Shown here: piece after piece, positions 54,500-63,691 of the stretch | Layout: each line of letters begins with the position of its first letter | Position numbering within the stretch: position 1 is the first letter of the stretch | Assembly: GCA_000775715.1 (NCBI GenBank) | Contig: JRWQ01000001.1 | Coordinates: 248,001-312,000, forward strand | DNA length: 64,000 nt | DNA from: Vibrio tubiashii | Lineage (GTDB): Bacteria > Pseudomonadota > Gammaproteobacteria > Enterobacterales > Vibrionaceae | Reading direction: 5' to 3' | Made by a program: the position numbers and the translations under genes | Notes under the pieces: model-generated | Database searches by the model: none | What the model was told of the DNA's origin: nothing | Seen by the model: only the letters and a program-made list of their open reading frames with translations

Positions 54500-54528
54500 A
54501 AAGGTCAGTTCGGCGTCTGACCTTTTTT
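54500..54528. terminator. Bidirectional terminator after lipoprotein gene
   Basis: AAAGGTCAG/CTGACCTTT stem (54500-54508 with 54517-54525), 8-nt loop, T run on the plus strand. It also lies at the end of the convergent LuxR-type gene. Confidence 0.85.
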
Positions 54529-54541
54529 AACGGTATTACTG

Positions 54542-55207
54542 TTAAACCCGCTCTTCCAACGCAATGTTGTTATTGGCCCATAGCAAAGCTTGTAAGCGAT
54601 TCTTGGCGTTGATCTTCTTAAAGATATTGTGCAAGTGAGTTTTTACCGTGTTTTCGCTAACGAACAGCTCTTCGGCAATCTGGATATTTGACGCCCCATG
54701 GCCAAGTAAGCGCATGATCTCTTTCTCGCGCTTAGTTAAATTGGCATAAGCTTGAGACGTGGTCACTGTGTTTGCACAGCGGAAATGCTCGATATAATCT
54801 TGTGCTACTTTGCGCGACAACCACATTTCGTCGTTCATGATCTTCTCCATGCCTTTCAATAGCAGAGAAACTTCATCATCGACATAAAACACACCGACTA
54901 AACTGCGCCACTTAAAAAGCTGGCTTGAAGGCGCGTCATTTGGACAGTTAAATACTATCTCTTTTACTGGCTCGTGATGGAGCGTTTTTGCGTGATTGTA
55001 TGAGTTAAACTTAGTGTCGTCCAAGTAGTGGTAATCAATAAGTACTAGGTTTCCGATTAATGAACTACCCTCTTCCATCTGTTCTAATTGGTCAGACGTA
55101 AGCATGGTAACCTGTAACGAAAGCCCTTTTTCCAACGAATCTTTGAGTAATTTAGACTGCATTGACAGATCAGAAATAAGTGTAATTTTATAAATATCGT
55201 TTTTCAT
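54542..55207 (-). CDS. VpsT/CsgD-like LuxR-type regulator with c-di-GMP motif
   Basis: A 221-residue protein. Residues 1-140 form a degenerate receiver-like domain, and the C-terminal LuxR helix-turn-helix is clear (LTKREKEIMRLLGHGASNIQ then IAEELFVSENTVKTHLHNIF). The motif WLSR (in DEMWLSRKVAQDY, about residues 129-132) matches the W[F/L/M][T/S]R c-di-GMP-binding motif of V. cholerae VpsT, where c-di-GMP drives dimerisation and biofilm gene activation. I predict a c-di-GMP-responsive biofilm regulator; whether it is the vpsT orthologue or a paralogue cannot be settled here. A small inverted repeat lies 35-50 nt upstream. Confidence 0.82.
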   Translation of the reverse strand: MKNDIYKITLISDLSMQSKLLKDSLEKGLSLQVTMLTSDQLEQMEEGSSLIGNLVLIDYHYLDDTKFNSYNHAKTLHHEPVKEIVFNCPNDAPSSQLFKWRSLVGVFYVDDEVSLLLKGMEKIMNDEMWLSRKVAQDYIEHFRCANTVTTSQAYANLTKREKEIMRLLGHGASNIQIAEELFVSENTVKTHLHNIFKKINAKNRLQALLWANNNIALEERV

Positions 55208-55341
55208 CGTAGTGATCCCTGCACAACTTATTTATGAGTTAAACCTATCGTTTAGGTTGAATTAGTCAACATAGCAATCTGTTCAATCTCGATACCCACG
55301 ACAGAAACCATTCATACAATCAATTAATTGCCCTTACATTC

Positions 55342-56385
55342 TCATTTATAAGACTTACAGGGATTGATTTGATTCCAACAGAGTACGTCAAACGGTTTGA
55401 ATAAATAGATAGTAGACAAGAGAATCAAAGTAAGCAGACTCAACGCGCCGCCATCGCCTCCGCTGCTCTCCACAACAGGGAGTTGCTGTCCTGCTTTGAT
55501 AAGCGTTCTAACGCCATCTACTGTCTTAACATAAGCTTTAGGTGTTTCCAGGCCATTGATAACTCTAGAGATCCAGGCTTGATAATCGTATACATCGGTA
55601 AATACAGAGGTCGCATTCACCGCCGTATTGCCGCAGATGGTGGGGCCAAAACTGGTAATGCCAATCTGGATGTACTGACCTCCGGTAAACCAATACACTG
55701 GCCCACCTGAATCTCCTTGACAAGTCGCATTACGATAGCCCGCATTAATAACGCCACTAAAACATAATTGGCTTGAGGTTAACTTACTCCCATATTCCGC
55801 CTGGCACGTTGGCGTATCAACATATTGCAAGGTGGTCTCTAACAGGTTGGTTCCTCCTGCCACATTCCCTTCAATGGCGCCATGCCCAACAGCTTTATAG
55901 ATATCTCCTCCAGGAAAGGTATTGTTTACCGTGGTATTAAGCAGTGAAGAGTAGTCAGTAACAGGCAACGCAGTTTCTAACTTAATGATGGCAATATCAT
56001 TTGGCCACAGTTCTGCAGACGAATCTATGTAGTTATCCGGATAATAAAACTCTAACGCCTTGGCTTGAGGATTTGAGAGGAAGTTGGCTTCATCATCAAG
56101 TTGCGAAGTGACAACCGTATAGAGCATTAGGTTGTCGTCATCGTAGATACAGTGAGCAGCAGTAAGAACATACTGGGGATTAATCATAGTCGCACCGCAA
56201 TATGACGTACTACCGTAAACATTACCATTGCGGTAAAACAGGCTTGCAAAAGAGGGGTAATTGACGATGTTGGCGTCGGTACCATTCACAATAAACGGCG
56301 TGATACCAATTGCGCTAACCCCTCGCGTCAACAGCAGTAAGCAAATTAACAGACACAATCGTTTCACAGGTGTTTCCCACATCAT
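55342..56385 (-). CDS. Secreted trypsin-like serine protease, GlyGly-CTERM type
   Basis: A 347-residue S1 protease. After a signal peptide the mature enzyme likely begins IVNGTDANIV. The triad is present: His in YVLTAAHCIYDD, Asp in NDIAIIKLETA and Ser in CQGDSGGPVYW. The C-terminus has a Gly-rich segment (SSGGDGGALSLLTLILLSTI) like a GlyGly-CTERM signal, which in Vibrio Ves proteases is cut by rhombosortase. Unlike typical signals it continues past the hydrophobic stretch for about 20 residues (KPFDVLCWNQINPCKSYK). The ATG at 56385 is one of two adjacent candidates and no strong ribosome-binding site is visible. Confidence 0.85.
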   Translation of the reverse strand: MMWETPVKRLCLLICLLLLTRGVSAIGITPFIVNGTDANIVNYPSFASLFYRNGNVYGSTSYCGATMINPQYVLTAAHCIYDDDNLMLYTVVTSQLDDEANFLSNPQAKALEFYYPDNYIDSSAELWPNDIAIIKLETALPVTDYSSLLNTTVNNTFPGGDIYKAVGHGAIEGNVAGGTNLLETTLQYVDTPTCQAEYGSKLTSSQLCFSGVINAGYRNATCQGDSGGPVYWFTGGQYIQIGITSFGPTICGNTAVNATSVFTDVYDYQAWISRVINGLETPKAYVKTVDGVRTLIKAGQQLPVVESSGGDGGALSLLTLILLSTIYLFKPFDVLCWNQINPCKSYK

Positions 56386-56494
56386 AGTCACTTTTTAAGT
56401 GTAGATGATGATAGAAATGTCACTAATCGCGAATTGTAATTTCACTTTCTCCAACACGACATAGACTAACGCACTAGTTTGCCATGCCTAAAAG

Positions 56495-56524
56495 TATAAA
56501 ACCTCTCAAGCGAGAGGTTTTATA
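56495..56524 (-). terminator. Terminator after gcvT
   Basis: Perfect 13-bp stem (56495-56507 with 56512-56524), AAGC loop, then CTTTT on the minus strand, 16 nt after the gcvT stop. Confidence 0.85.
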
Positions 56525-56539
56525 ATGAGATTTAAGTCG

Positions 56540-57658
56540 TTAGCCACGGTAATAACGCTGTGGCACAAATGGCATTTTCTCAACTGTCATGGGTAACTTC
56601 TTGCCTCGAACCTCAGCGAATAGCTCAGTGCCAACAGCCATAAGGTCTGCACGTACATAGCCCATCGAAACAGGTTTACCCGCATTTGGACCTGCTGTGC
56701 CACTGGTTACGACACCAACTTTGTTATCATCAGCATCAAACAACTCGGCACCTTCACGTACTGGTGCTTTGGTTTGGCCAACTAAGCCAACGCGTTTACG
56801 TGATACATCTTTGTTTTCAATTTGTTTAAGAATGATATCCGCACCAGGGAAACCACCCTCACGCTCACCGCCAGTGCGACGCACTTTTTGGATGCCCCAC
56901 AGAAGACTTGCTTCAACAGGTGTTGTCGTTCTGTCGAGATCATGACCATACAAACACAATCCACACTCAAGACGAAGCGAGTCACGTGCACCCAGACCGA
57001 TCCACTCGACTTCGTCTTCACCCGTTAGCTTTTGCGCTAACTCTTGTGCATGTGAGTTTGGCACCGAAATTTCGTAGCCATCTTCTCCCGTGTAACCACT
57101 ACGGCTAACGATGCACTCAACACCTAAAATCTCTAGTTTCTTAACATCCATAAACAACATATCAGTCACTTCAGCATTAAAACGCTTCAGTACCTCTGCT
57201 GCTTTAGGGCCTTGCAATGCTAATAATGCTCGGTCGTCAATCACTTCGAGTTCAACGCCCGAAGGTAAATGCGCTTCTAGATGGCTTATGTCTTGCTCTT
57301 TACACGCTGCGTTAACCACAACAAATAGGTGATCACCTAGGTTAGCCACCATCAAATCATCCATAATGCCACCCTGCTCGTTAGTAAAGAAAGCATAACG
57401 CTGATTACCTTGTGGCAGGTCGATGATGTCGACAGGAACTAATGACTCAAGAAACGCAGCAGCGCCTTCGCCGTGCAAACGCAGTTGACCCATGTGCGAA
57501 ACATCAAATAGACCTGCGGCGTCACGAGTATGTAGATGCTCTTTCTTTACACCAAGCTTGTATTGAACAGGCATGTCATAGCCAGCGAAAGGAACCATCT
57601 TAGCGCCGGCTTCAACATGTAGCGCGTGTAGAGGGGTTTTGAGTAGTTCTTGAGTCAT
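56540..57658 (-). CDS. gcvT: Glycine cleavage T-protein (aminomethyltransferase)
   Basis: A 372-residue enzyme that releases ammonia from the aminomethyl-lipoyl H-protein and forms methylene-THF. Family segments TPLHALHVEAGAKMVPFAGY, DVSHMGQLRLHGEGA and the SGYTGEDGYEI motif are intact. The ATG at 57658 has GGAG at about 6 nt; the frame opening at 57712 is not used. It is transcribed away from glyA-gcvH-gcvP, with the cupin-XRE regulator gene in between. Confidence 0.96.
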   Translation of the reverse strand: MTQELLKTPLHALHVEAGAKMVPFAGYDMPVQYKLGVKKEHLHTRDAAGLFDVSHMGQLRLHGEGAAAFLESLVPVDIIDLPQGNQRYAFFTNEQGGIMDDLMVANLGDHLFVVVNAACKEQDISHLEAHLPSGVELEVIDDRALLALQGPKAAEVLKRFNAEVTDMLFMDVKKLEILGVECIVSRSGYTGEDGYEISVPNSHAQELAQKLTGEDEVEWIGLGARDSLRLECGLCLYGHDLDRTTTPVEASLLWGIQKVRRTGGEREGGFPGADIILKQIENKDVSRKRVGLVGQTKAPVREGAELFDADDNKVGVVTSGTAGPNAGKPVSMGYVRADLMAVGTELFAEVRGKKLPMTVEKMPFVPQRYYRG

Positions 57659-57808
57659 TATTGTCTCCATAAAATCTGGGGCGCTTCCCTTACAAGGAAA
57701 ACTTGTTTCCAATAATAAACATGAGTGAAGAAGTTTTGCACTCTTAAGATGGTGATGGACTCATAAAATGTGACACTTAACATCATATTTACAAAAATCA
57801 ATGAATGT

Positions 57809-57846
57809 TAAAACGCCGCTTTGAACATTAACCATCCAAAACGGCG
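57809..57846 (-). terminator. Terminator after cupin-XRE regulator gene
   Basis: Minus-strand 10-bp stem (57846-57837 with 57823-57814 region, core CGCCG/CGGCG) with a 13-nt loop and TTTT. gcvT therefore has its own promoter downstream. Confidence 0.75.
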
Positions 57847-57916
57847 CTATTCCATTGCTTAAAGAACCAATAGCAAACGGTTGCATTCACTATATGAAAT
57901 TCTCAAATAACTTTCA

Positions 57917-58540
57917 TTACTTTGCAGTGACCCAAAGAATGTGTGCATCTTGTTCGCTTGTCGAGATCAACATGTGCCCCATATTTGCGTCGTAATACAC
58001 ACTATCGCCTTCGCTCAGTTCCACCGGTTCATAAAACTCTGAGTAGAACATTACAGAACCCGATAATATCAGCAGAAACTCTTCGCCGTCGTGTCTTACC
58101 CAATCACCATACTCTTCAAAGTTCCGCGCATGAACCTGACTTTTGAATGGCATCATCTTTTTATTAGACAATTGAGTCGCTAACAGTTCGTGTTCATAGG
58201 TTGGCGTTGGATGAGGTTTTCCTTGGTTAGCTTTAGTGATATCACGCCGGCCGGTAGCAACCTTTTTTCTTGGTGGTTCAAATAGTTGCGGCATATCTAT
58301 CTGCAAACCAACGGCCAGCTTTTGCATCGCTTGGAAAGTGGGAGAGATCTGCTCGTTTTCTATTTTACTTAAAGTAGAGCGAGCTAACCCTGTGCGTTGG
58401 CTAGCTTCTTCGAGAGTAATGCCTAGCTTACTACGAATATCTTTAATTCGTTGCCCAAGCTTCAAAGGTTCAATATTTTCATCGATGGACTCTTTCGCAA
58501 GAGTTAACGATGGGTACTCATCATAGATATCTTCGGGCAT
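57917..58540 (-). CDS. XRE-family regulator with cupin domain
   Basis: A 207-residue protein: helix-turn-helix at about residues 28-85 (LGQRIKDIRSKLGITLEEAS, QRTGLARSTLSKIENEQISP) and C-terminal cupin (about 135-205; WVRHDGEEFLLILSGSVMFY and VELSEGDSVYYDANMGHMLI). GAGGGAA precedes the ATG. Such proteins sense small molecules through the cupin. Its position between gcvT and glyA suggests it regulates one-carbon/glycine catabolism; this is inference. Confidence 0.88.
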   Translation of the reverse strand: MPEDIYDEYPSLTLAKESIDENIEPLKLGQRIKDIRSKLGITLEEASQRTGLARSTLSKIENEQISPTFQAMQKLAVGLQIDMPQLFEPPRKKVATGRRDITKANQGKPHPTPTYEHELLATQLSNKKMMPFKSQVHARNFEEYGDWVRHDGEEFLLILSGSVMFYSEFYEPVELSEGDSVYYDANMGHMLISTSEQDAHILWVTAK

Positions 58541-58904
58541 GGTTCCCTCTTCTTTTTACTACAACTTCCTGTTTCATTTTCATTGTGCACGAAGCTGATA
58601 GTGGATGAAAGCAACGAACAAGAAATAAACCGTGCTCTCGTTAACAAAAATAGAAACCTTGTTTCCAATAGGAAATTTTTGGTTGATTGTTCATGCCACA
58701 ACCGCTATGTTACCAACTTGTTAGTTGTAGAGATGTTATTTCCGAGCTTTGTGCCATTCATTTTACGCACGAGTTCTCGGTTTTCCCCACCTTTTGGGGT
58801 TTAGAAATTCACCCTACTCTCATCAAGAGTAGTTACAGAAGTAGGACTAACGAGAATACGAAACTAATAGCAAGCTCGTTAGCATGAATGGAAGGTCATC
58901 TACC
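58541..58904 (+). promoter_or_regulatory. glyA promoter/leader region with hairpins
   Basis: 364 nt between the divergent regulator and glyA. Two stem-loops precede glyA: CTACTCT/AGAGTAG (58814-58820 with 58826-58832) and CTAACGAG/CTCGTTAG (58847-58854 with 58875-58882, 20-nt loop). A CCCC/GGGG hairpin at 58785-58799 is followed by TTTAG. I do not see a glycine riboswitch core here. Short frames in this region have no coding character. Confidence 0.45.
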
Positions 58905-60200
58905 ATGAACAAACCGTTTCAAAATCACAGCCTAGAGAACTTTTTCTCTACTAACCTAGCTGCTACTGACGATGCTGTCTTCGCTGGAATCCAAGCGGAA
59001 TTTACCCGTCAAAACGAACAGATTGAATTGATTGCTTCTGAGAACATCGTGTCTAAAGCCGTCATGCAAGCCCAAGGCACCTGCCTAACGAATAAATATG
59101 CAGAAGGTTACCCTGGTCGTCGTTACTACGGTGGTTGTGAACACGTTGACACGGTAGAGGCTATCGCTATCGAGCGTGCAAAGAAACTTTTCAAATGTGA
59201 ATACGCAAACGTTCAGCCACACTCTGGCGCGCAAGCGAACGGGGCGGTTAAATTGGCTCTACTTCAACCGGGTGACACGATTCTAGGCATGTCTCTAGAT
59301 GCAGGTGGCCACCTTACCCACGGCGCTCGCCCTGCGCTTTCTGGGAAATGGTTCAACGCCGTTCAATACGGTGTGGATCGCGACACGCTAGAAATTGATT
59401 ACGACGCGGTTCGTGAGCTAGCTCTTGAGCACAAACCAAAAATGATCATTGCAGGTGGTAGTGCTATTCCACGTATCATCGACTTTGCTAAGTTCCGCGA
59501 AATCGCAGACGAAGTTGAGGCTATCTTGATGGTCGACATGGCACACATTGCCGGCCTCATTGCGACAGGCGCGCACCCTAGCCCGCTTCCACATGCACAT
59601 GTTGTTACAACGACAACACATAAGACATTGCGCGGCCCACGTGGCGGTATGATTCTGACTAACCACGAAGATATCATCAAGAAAATCAATTCTGCCGTGT
59701 TCCCTGGCCTACAAGGCGGCCCATTAATGCACGTTATCGCGGCTAAAGCCGTCGCGTTTGGCGAGGCGCTCGGTCCAGAATTTTCAACTTATATTGATTC
59801 AGTGATCAACAACGCAAAAGTTCTTGCTGAAGTATTGCAAACTCGCGGGTGCGACATTGTGACCGGCGGTACAGATACTCACCTAATGTTAGTCGACCTT
59901 CGTCCTAAGGGATTGAAAGGTAACGTGACAGAAGAAGCACTAGAACGTGCGGGGATCACATGTAATAAAAATGGCATCCCATTCGATTCAGAGAAGCCTA
60001 TGATTACATCGGGCATTCGATTAGGGACGCCTGCGGGCACAAGCCGCGGCTTTGGCGCTGAAGAATTCAAACTCATCGGTAATTGGATTGGCGATGTTCT
60101 TGACGGGTTGGTAGAAAACCCAGAAGGCAACCCAGACGTTGAACAACGCGTTCGCAAAGAAGTGAAAGCACTGTGCAATCGCTTCCCACTTTACCAATAA
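58905..60200 (+). CDS. glyA: Serine hydroxymethyltransferase
   Basis: A 431-residue PLP enzyme interconverting serine and glycine with [23 protein letters not shown], the glycine-rich segment and the PLP-lysine motif [16 protein letters not shown] are intact. I use the ATG at 58905 (starts [14 protein letters not shown], with AAGG upstream); an ATG at 58884 has no ribosome-binding site. It heads the glyA-gcvH-gcvP group and so is probably dedicated to glycine catabolism; a second housekeeping glyA may exist elsewhere, as in V. cholerae. Confidence 0.96.
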   Translation: MNKPFQNHSLENFFSTNLAATDDAVFAGIQAEFTRQNEQIELIASENIVSKAVMQAQGTCLTNKYAEGYPGRRYYGGCEHVDTVEAIAIERAKKLFKCEYANVQPHSGAQANGAVKLALLQPGDTILGMSLDAGGHLTHGARPALSGKWFNAVQYGVDRDTLEIDYDAVRELALEHKPKMIIAGGSAIPRIIDFAKFREIADEVEAILMVDMAHIAGLIATGAHPSPLPHAHVVTTTTHKTLRGPRGGMILTNHEDIIKKINSAVFPGLQGGPLMHVIAAKAVAFGEALGPEFSTYIDSVINNAKVLAEVLQTRGCDIVTGGTDTHLMLVDLRPKGLKGNVTEEALERAGITCNKNGIPFDSEKPMITSGIRLGTPAGTSRGFGAEEFKLIGNWIGDVLDGLVENPEGNPDVEQRVRKEVKALCNRFPLYQ

Positions 60201-60235
60201 ACAATTTAATCAAAGTTATTTTTGGAGATTAAGCA

Positions 60236-60616
60236 ATGGACAAAACACTGAAGTTTGCAGATAGCCACGAGTGGGTACGTGACAACGGTGACGGCACAGT
60301 AACGATCGGTATTTCTGAGCATGCACAAGAAATGCTAGGTGACGTTGTATTCGTCGACCTACCAGAGGTTGAAGACGAAGTTGAAGCAGGTGAAAGCTTC
60401 TCACTCGTTGAGTCTGTAAAAGCAGCGTCTGACATCTATGCACCAATCACCGGTGAAATCGTAGAAATCAACGAAGAACTAGAAGACAGCCCAGAGCTAA
60501 TCAACGAAGAACCGTATGAAGGCGGTTGGATCGTGAAAGTGAAGATGTCTGATGCATCTGAACTCGACAACCTAAAAGACGCAGAAGAGTACCTAAACTC
60601 AATCGAAGACGAGTAA
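60236..60616 (+). CDS. gcvH: Glycine cleavage H-protein
   Basis: A 126-residue lipoyl carrier that shuttles the aminomethyl group between P, T and L proteins. [20 protein letters not shown] opens the protein and the lipoylated lysine is K62 in [12 protein letters not shown]. Full length. TGGAG precedes the ATG. It lies 35 nt after glyA and is followed by a strong terminator, so gcvP expression depends on read-through or its own promoter. Confidence 0.97.
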   Translation: MDKTLKFADSHEWVRDNGDGTVTIGISEHAQEMLGDVVFVDLPEVEDEVEAGESFSLVESVKAASDIYAPITGEIVEINEELEDSPELINEEPYEGGWIVKVKMSDASELDNLKDAEEYLNSIEDE

Positions 60617-60633
60617 TTAGGAAAATTAGCAAG

Positions 60634-60664
60634 GCTGCCTCTGTTCTCAGAGGCAGCTTTTTTT
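60634..60664 (+). terminator. Terminator between gcvH and gcvP
   Basis: Perfect 9-bp stem GCTGCCTCT/AGAGGCAGC (60634-60642 with 60649-60657), GTTCTC loop and a run of seven T. Confidence 0.9.
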
Positions 60665-60737
60665 CAAAGTTCGGACAAATAAGCAATATTGCCATTAGTG
60701 ACAACCGATAACCGAACGATGGAGTAGGTAAAGGACA

Positions 60738-63602
60738 ATGACTGAATTACTTCAAAGCCTCAGCACACAAAATGAGTTCGTTGCTCGCCACAACGGGCCA
60801 AACAAATCCGACCAACAAAAAATGTTGGAAGCAATCAACGTTGCAAACCTAGACGCGTTGATTGATGAAACCGTTCCAGCGCAAATCCGCCTAGAAAAAC
60901 CAATGACACTGGCCGAAGCAAAAAGCGAAGCTGACATGTTGGTTGCCATGCGCGAATTTGCTGACCAAAACCAAATCAAGCGCACGTTTATCGGCCAAGG
61001 TTACTACAACACGTTCACACCAAACGTAATCCTACGTAACGTACTTGAAAATCCAGGTTGGTACACGGCATATACCCCTTACCAACCAGAAATCTCCCAA
61101 GGCCGCCTAGAAGCTCTGCTTAACTTCCAACAAATGGTGATGGACCTAACCGCAATGGAGATTGCTAACGCTTCACTGCTTGACGAAGCAACAGCAGCAG
61201 GCGAAGCGATGACGCTATGTAAGCGCGCTGGTAAGAGTAAAAGCAACGTTTTCTTTGTGGCAGATGATGTACACCCTCAAACGCTAGAAGTTGTAAAAAC
61301 TCGCGCTAAGTACATCGGCTTTGACGTACAAGTCGGTTCATTAGAGTCACTACCAGAGCAAGACGTATTTGGTGCGCTTGTTCAATACCCTGGTACAACG
61401 GGTGAAGTTCGCGACCTAACGGACATCATCGCAAAAGCACAAGCAAACAAAACCCTAGTAACAGTTGCTACAGACCTACTCGCTTCAGCTCTACTTAAGC
61501 CAGCAGGTGAAATGGGCGCAGATGTAGTTATCGGCTCAGCACAACGCTTTGGCGTACCTATGGGTTACGGTGGTCCACACGCTGCATTTATGGCAACACG
61601 TGATAAACATAAACGTACTATGCCTGGTCGTGTTATCGGTGTTTCTATCGACTCTAACGGTAACCAAGCACTGCGTATGGCGATGCAGACTCGTGAGCAG
61701 CACATCCGCCGTGAGAAAGCGACATCAAACATCTGTACTGCTCAAGCACTACTAGCGAACATGGCATCGTTCTACGCGGTTTACCACGGTGCAGAAGGCT
61801 TGCGTACTATTGCTCGTCGTACTCACCACATGACTGCTATTTTGGCAGCAGGTCTCACTAAGTCTGGCTTTGAACTCGCGCACAACAGCTTCTTCGATAC
61901 CATCACCATTAATTCTGGTGATCAAACAGACGCGCTTTACGCGAAAGCGCAAGCAGCTGACATCAACTTACGCAAACTGCCAACTCAACTCGGTGTGAGC
62001 TTAGATGAAACAACAACCGTTGCTGACGTTGAAGCGCTATTTGCTGTATTTGGCGTAAAAGAAGACGTAAATGCACTTTCATCAGAGATCGCGAGCAACG
62101 AATTTGCAGCAATTCCTGAAACGCTGCGCCGTACTTCAGAGTACCTAACGCACCCAGTATTCAACACGCACCACAGCGAAACGCAGATGATGCGTTACCT
62201 AAAACAGCTTGAGAACAAAGACTTCTCACTGACTCACGGTATGATCCCGCTAGGCAGCTGTACAATGAAGCTGAACGCAGCCGCTGAGATGATCCCAGTT
62301 ACGTGGCCAGAGTTTGGTTCTATTCACCCATTCGCACCAATCGAGCAAGCGGCGGGTTACTCTGCACTAGCGAAAGATCTAAAAGAGAAGCTATGTGAAA
62401 TCACAGGCTACGATGACTTCTCACTACAGCCTAACTCGGGCGCTTCTGGTGAGTACGCAGGTCTAATCGCAATCCAACGCTACCACGAAAGCCGTGGCGA
62501 AGGTCACCGTAACGTGTGTCTGATCCCAAGCTCAGCGCACGGTACAAACCCAGCAACCGCTTCAATGGTTTCAATGAAAGTGGTTGTGGTTAAATGTGAT
62601 GAAGATGGCAACATCGACATGACTGACCTAGCAGCGAAAATCGACAAGCATGCAGAAAACCTATCAAGCATCATGATCACTTACCCTTCTACGCACGGAG
62701 TATACGAAGAGCAAGTGAAAGAAGTATGTGAAATGGTTCATGCCGCTGGCGGTCAAGTTTACCTAGATGGCGCAAACATGAACGCTCAGGTTGGCCTTAC
62801 CTCTCCAGGTCTTATCGGTTCTGACGTTTCTCACCTCAACCTGCACAAAACCTTCTGTATTCCACACGGTGGTGGTGGTCCAGGCATGGGTCCTATTGGT
62901 GTTAAGTCTCACCTGGCTCCATTCCTACCAGGTCACATCGAAAACGGTGTTGAAGGTGAAGACTTTGCGGTATCAGCAGCAGATCTAGGCAGTGCTTCTA
63001 TTTTGCCTATCTCTTGGGCTTACATCGCAATGATGGGTGAAGCGGGCCTGACAGATGCAACGAAAGTAGCCATTCTAAACGCGAACTACATGATGGAGCG
63101 CCTACGCCCTCACTACCCTGTTCTTTACCGTGGTACAAACGGCCGCGTGGCTCACGAATGTATTATCGACATTCGTCCGCTGAAAGAAGAGACAGGCATT
63201 AGCGAAGAAGACATTGCTAAGCGTCTAATGGATTACGGTTTCCACGCACCAACCATGTCGTTCCCGGTTGCAGGTACGCTGATGGTTGAGCCAACGGAAT
63301 CTGAAGATCTAGAAGAGATCGACCGTTTCTGTGATGCCATGATCGCAATCCGTGAAGAGATGACCAAGGTGAAAGAAGGTGTTTGGCCACTAGAGAACAA
63401 CCCTCTTGTGAATGCACCGCACACACAAGTCGATCTCGCGCAAGACGACTGGGATCGCCCATACTCTCGCGAAGTAGGTTGTTTCCCATCACCAGCGACT
63501 AAGTCTTGGAAATACTGGCCTACCGTTAACCGCGTAGACAACGTTTATGGGGACAGAAATCTCATCTGCTCATGCCCAAGCATAGCAAGCTATGAAGAGT
63601 AG
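60738..63602 (+). CDS. gcvP: Glycine decarboxylase (P-protein)
   Basis: A 954-residue single-chain PLP enzyme that decarboxylates glycine and loads the aminomethyl group on GcvH. N-terminal half includes [20 protein letters not shown]; the C-terminal half contains [20 protein letters not shown] and the PLP-lysine motif [20 protein letters not shown]. Ends [12 protein letters not shown] as usual. AAGGACA precedes the ATG. The 121-nt gap before it contains a terminator. Confidence 0.98.
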   Translation: MTELLQSLSTQNEFVARHNGPNKSDQQKMLEAINVANLDALIDETVPAQIRLEKPMTLAEAKSEADMLVAMREFADQNQIKRTFIGQGYYNTFTPNVILRNVLENPGWYTAYTPYQPEISQGRLEALLNFQQMVMDLTAMEIANASLLDEATAAGEAMTLCKRAGKSKSNVFFVADDVHPQTLEVVKTRAKYIGFDVQVGSLESLPEQDVFGALVQYPGTTGEVRDLTDIIAKAQANKTLVTVATDLLASALLKPAGEMGADVVIGSAQRFGVPMGYGGPHAAFMATRDKHKRTMPGRVIGVSIDSNGNQALRMAMQTREQHIRREKATSNICTAQALLANMASFYAVYHGAEGLRTIARRTHHMTAILAAGLTKSGFELAHNSFFDTITINSGDQTDALYAKAQAADINLRKLPTQLGVSLDETTTVADVEALFAVFGVKEDVNALSSEIASNEFAAIPETLRRTSEYLTHPVFNTHHSETQMMRYLKQLENKDFSLTHGMIPLGSCTMKLNAAAEMIPVTWPEFGSIHPFAPIEQAAGYSALAKDLKEKLCEITGYDDFSLQPNSGASGEYAGLIAIQRYHESRGEGHRNVCLIPSSAHGTNPATASMVSMKVVVVKCDEDGNIDMTDLAAKIDKHAENLSSIMITYPSTHGVYEEQVKEVCEMVHAAGGQVYLDGANMNAQVGLTSPGLIGSDVSHLNLHKTFCIPHGGGGPGMGPIGVKSHLAPFLPGHIENGVEGEDFAVSAADLGSASILPISWAYIAMMGEAGLTDATKVAILNANYMMERLRPHYPVLYRGTNGRVAHECIIDIRPLKEETGISEEDIAKRLMDYGFHAPTMSFPVAGTLMVEPTESEDLEEIDRFCDAMIAIREEMTKVKEGVWPLENNPLVNAPHTQVDLAQDDWDRPYSREVGCFPSPATKSWKYWPTVNRVDNVYGDRNLICSCPSIASYEE

Positions 63603-63630
63603 TTGTTGACTCACTACTTATATAAATTAC

Positions 63631-63657
63631 AAAGCGAACCGGTTGGTTCGCTTTTTT
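63631..63657. terminator. Terminator after gcvP
   Basis: Perfect 10-bp stem AAAGCGAACC/GGTTCGCTTT (63631-63640 with 63645-63654), GGTT loop, T run; lies between convergent genes. Confidence 0.9.
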
Positions 63658-63691
63658 GTTAGCTCGATTCGGCATGTCATTCCCAGCACCA

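Noticed and set aside
57659..58904. Possible glycine riboswitch before gcvT or glyA
   Set aside because: I looked for the conserved aptamer core on both strands and did not see it; only unrelated hairpins are present.
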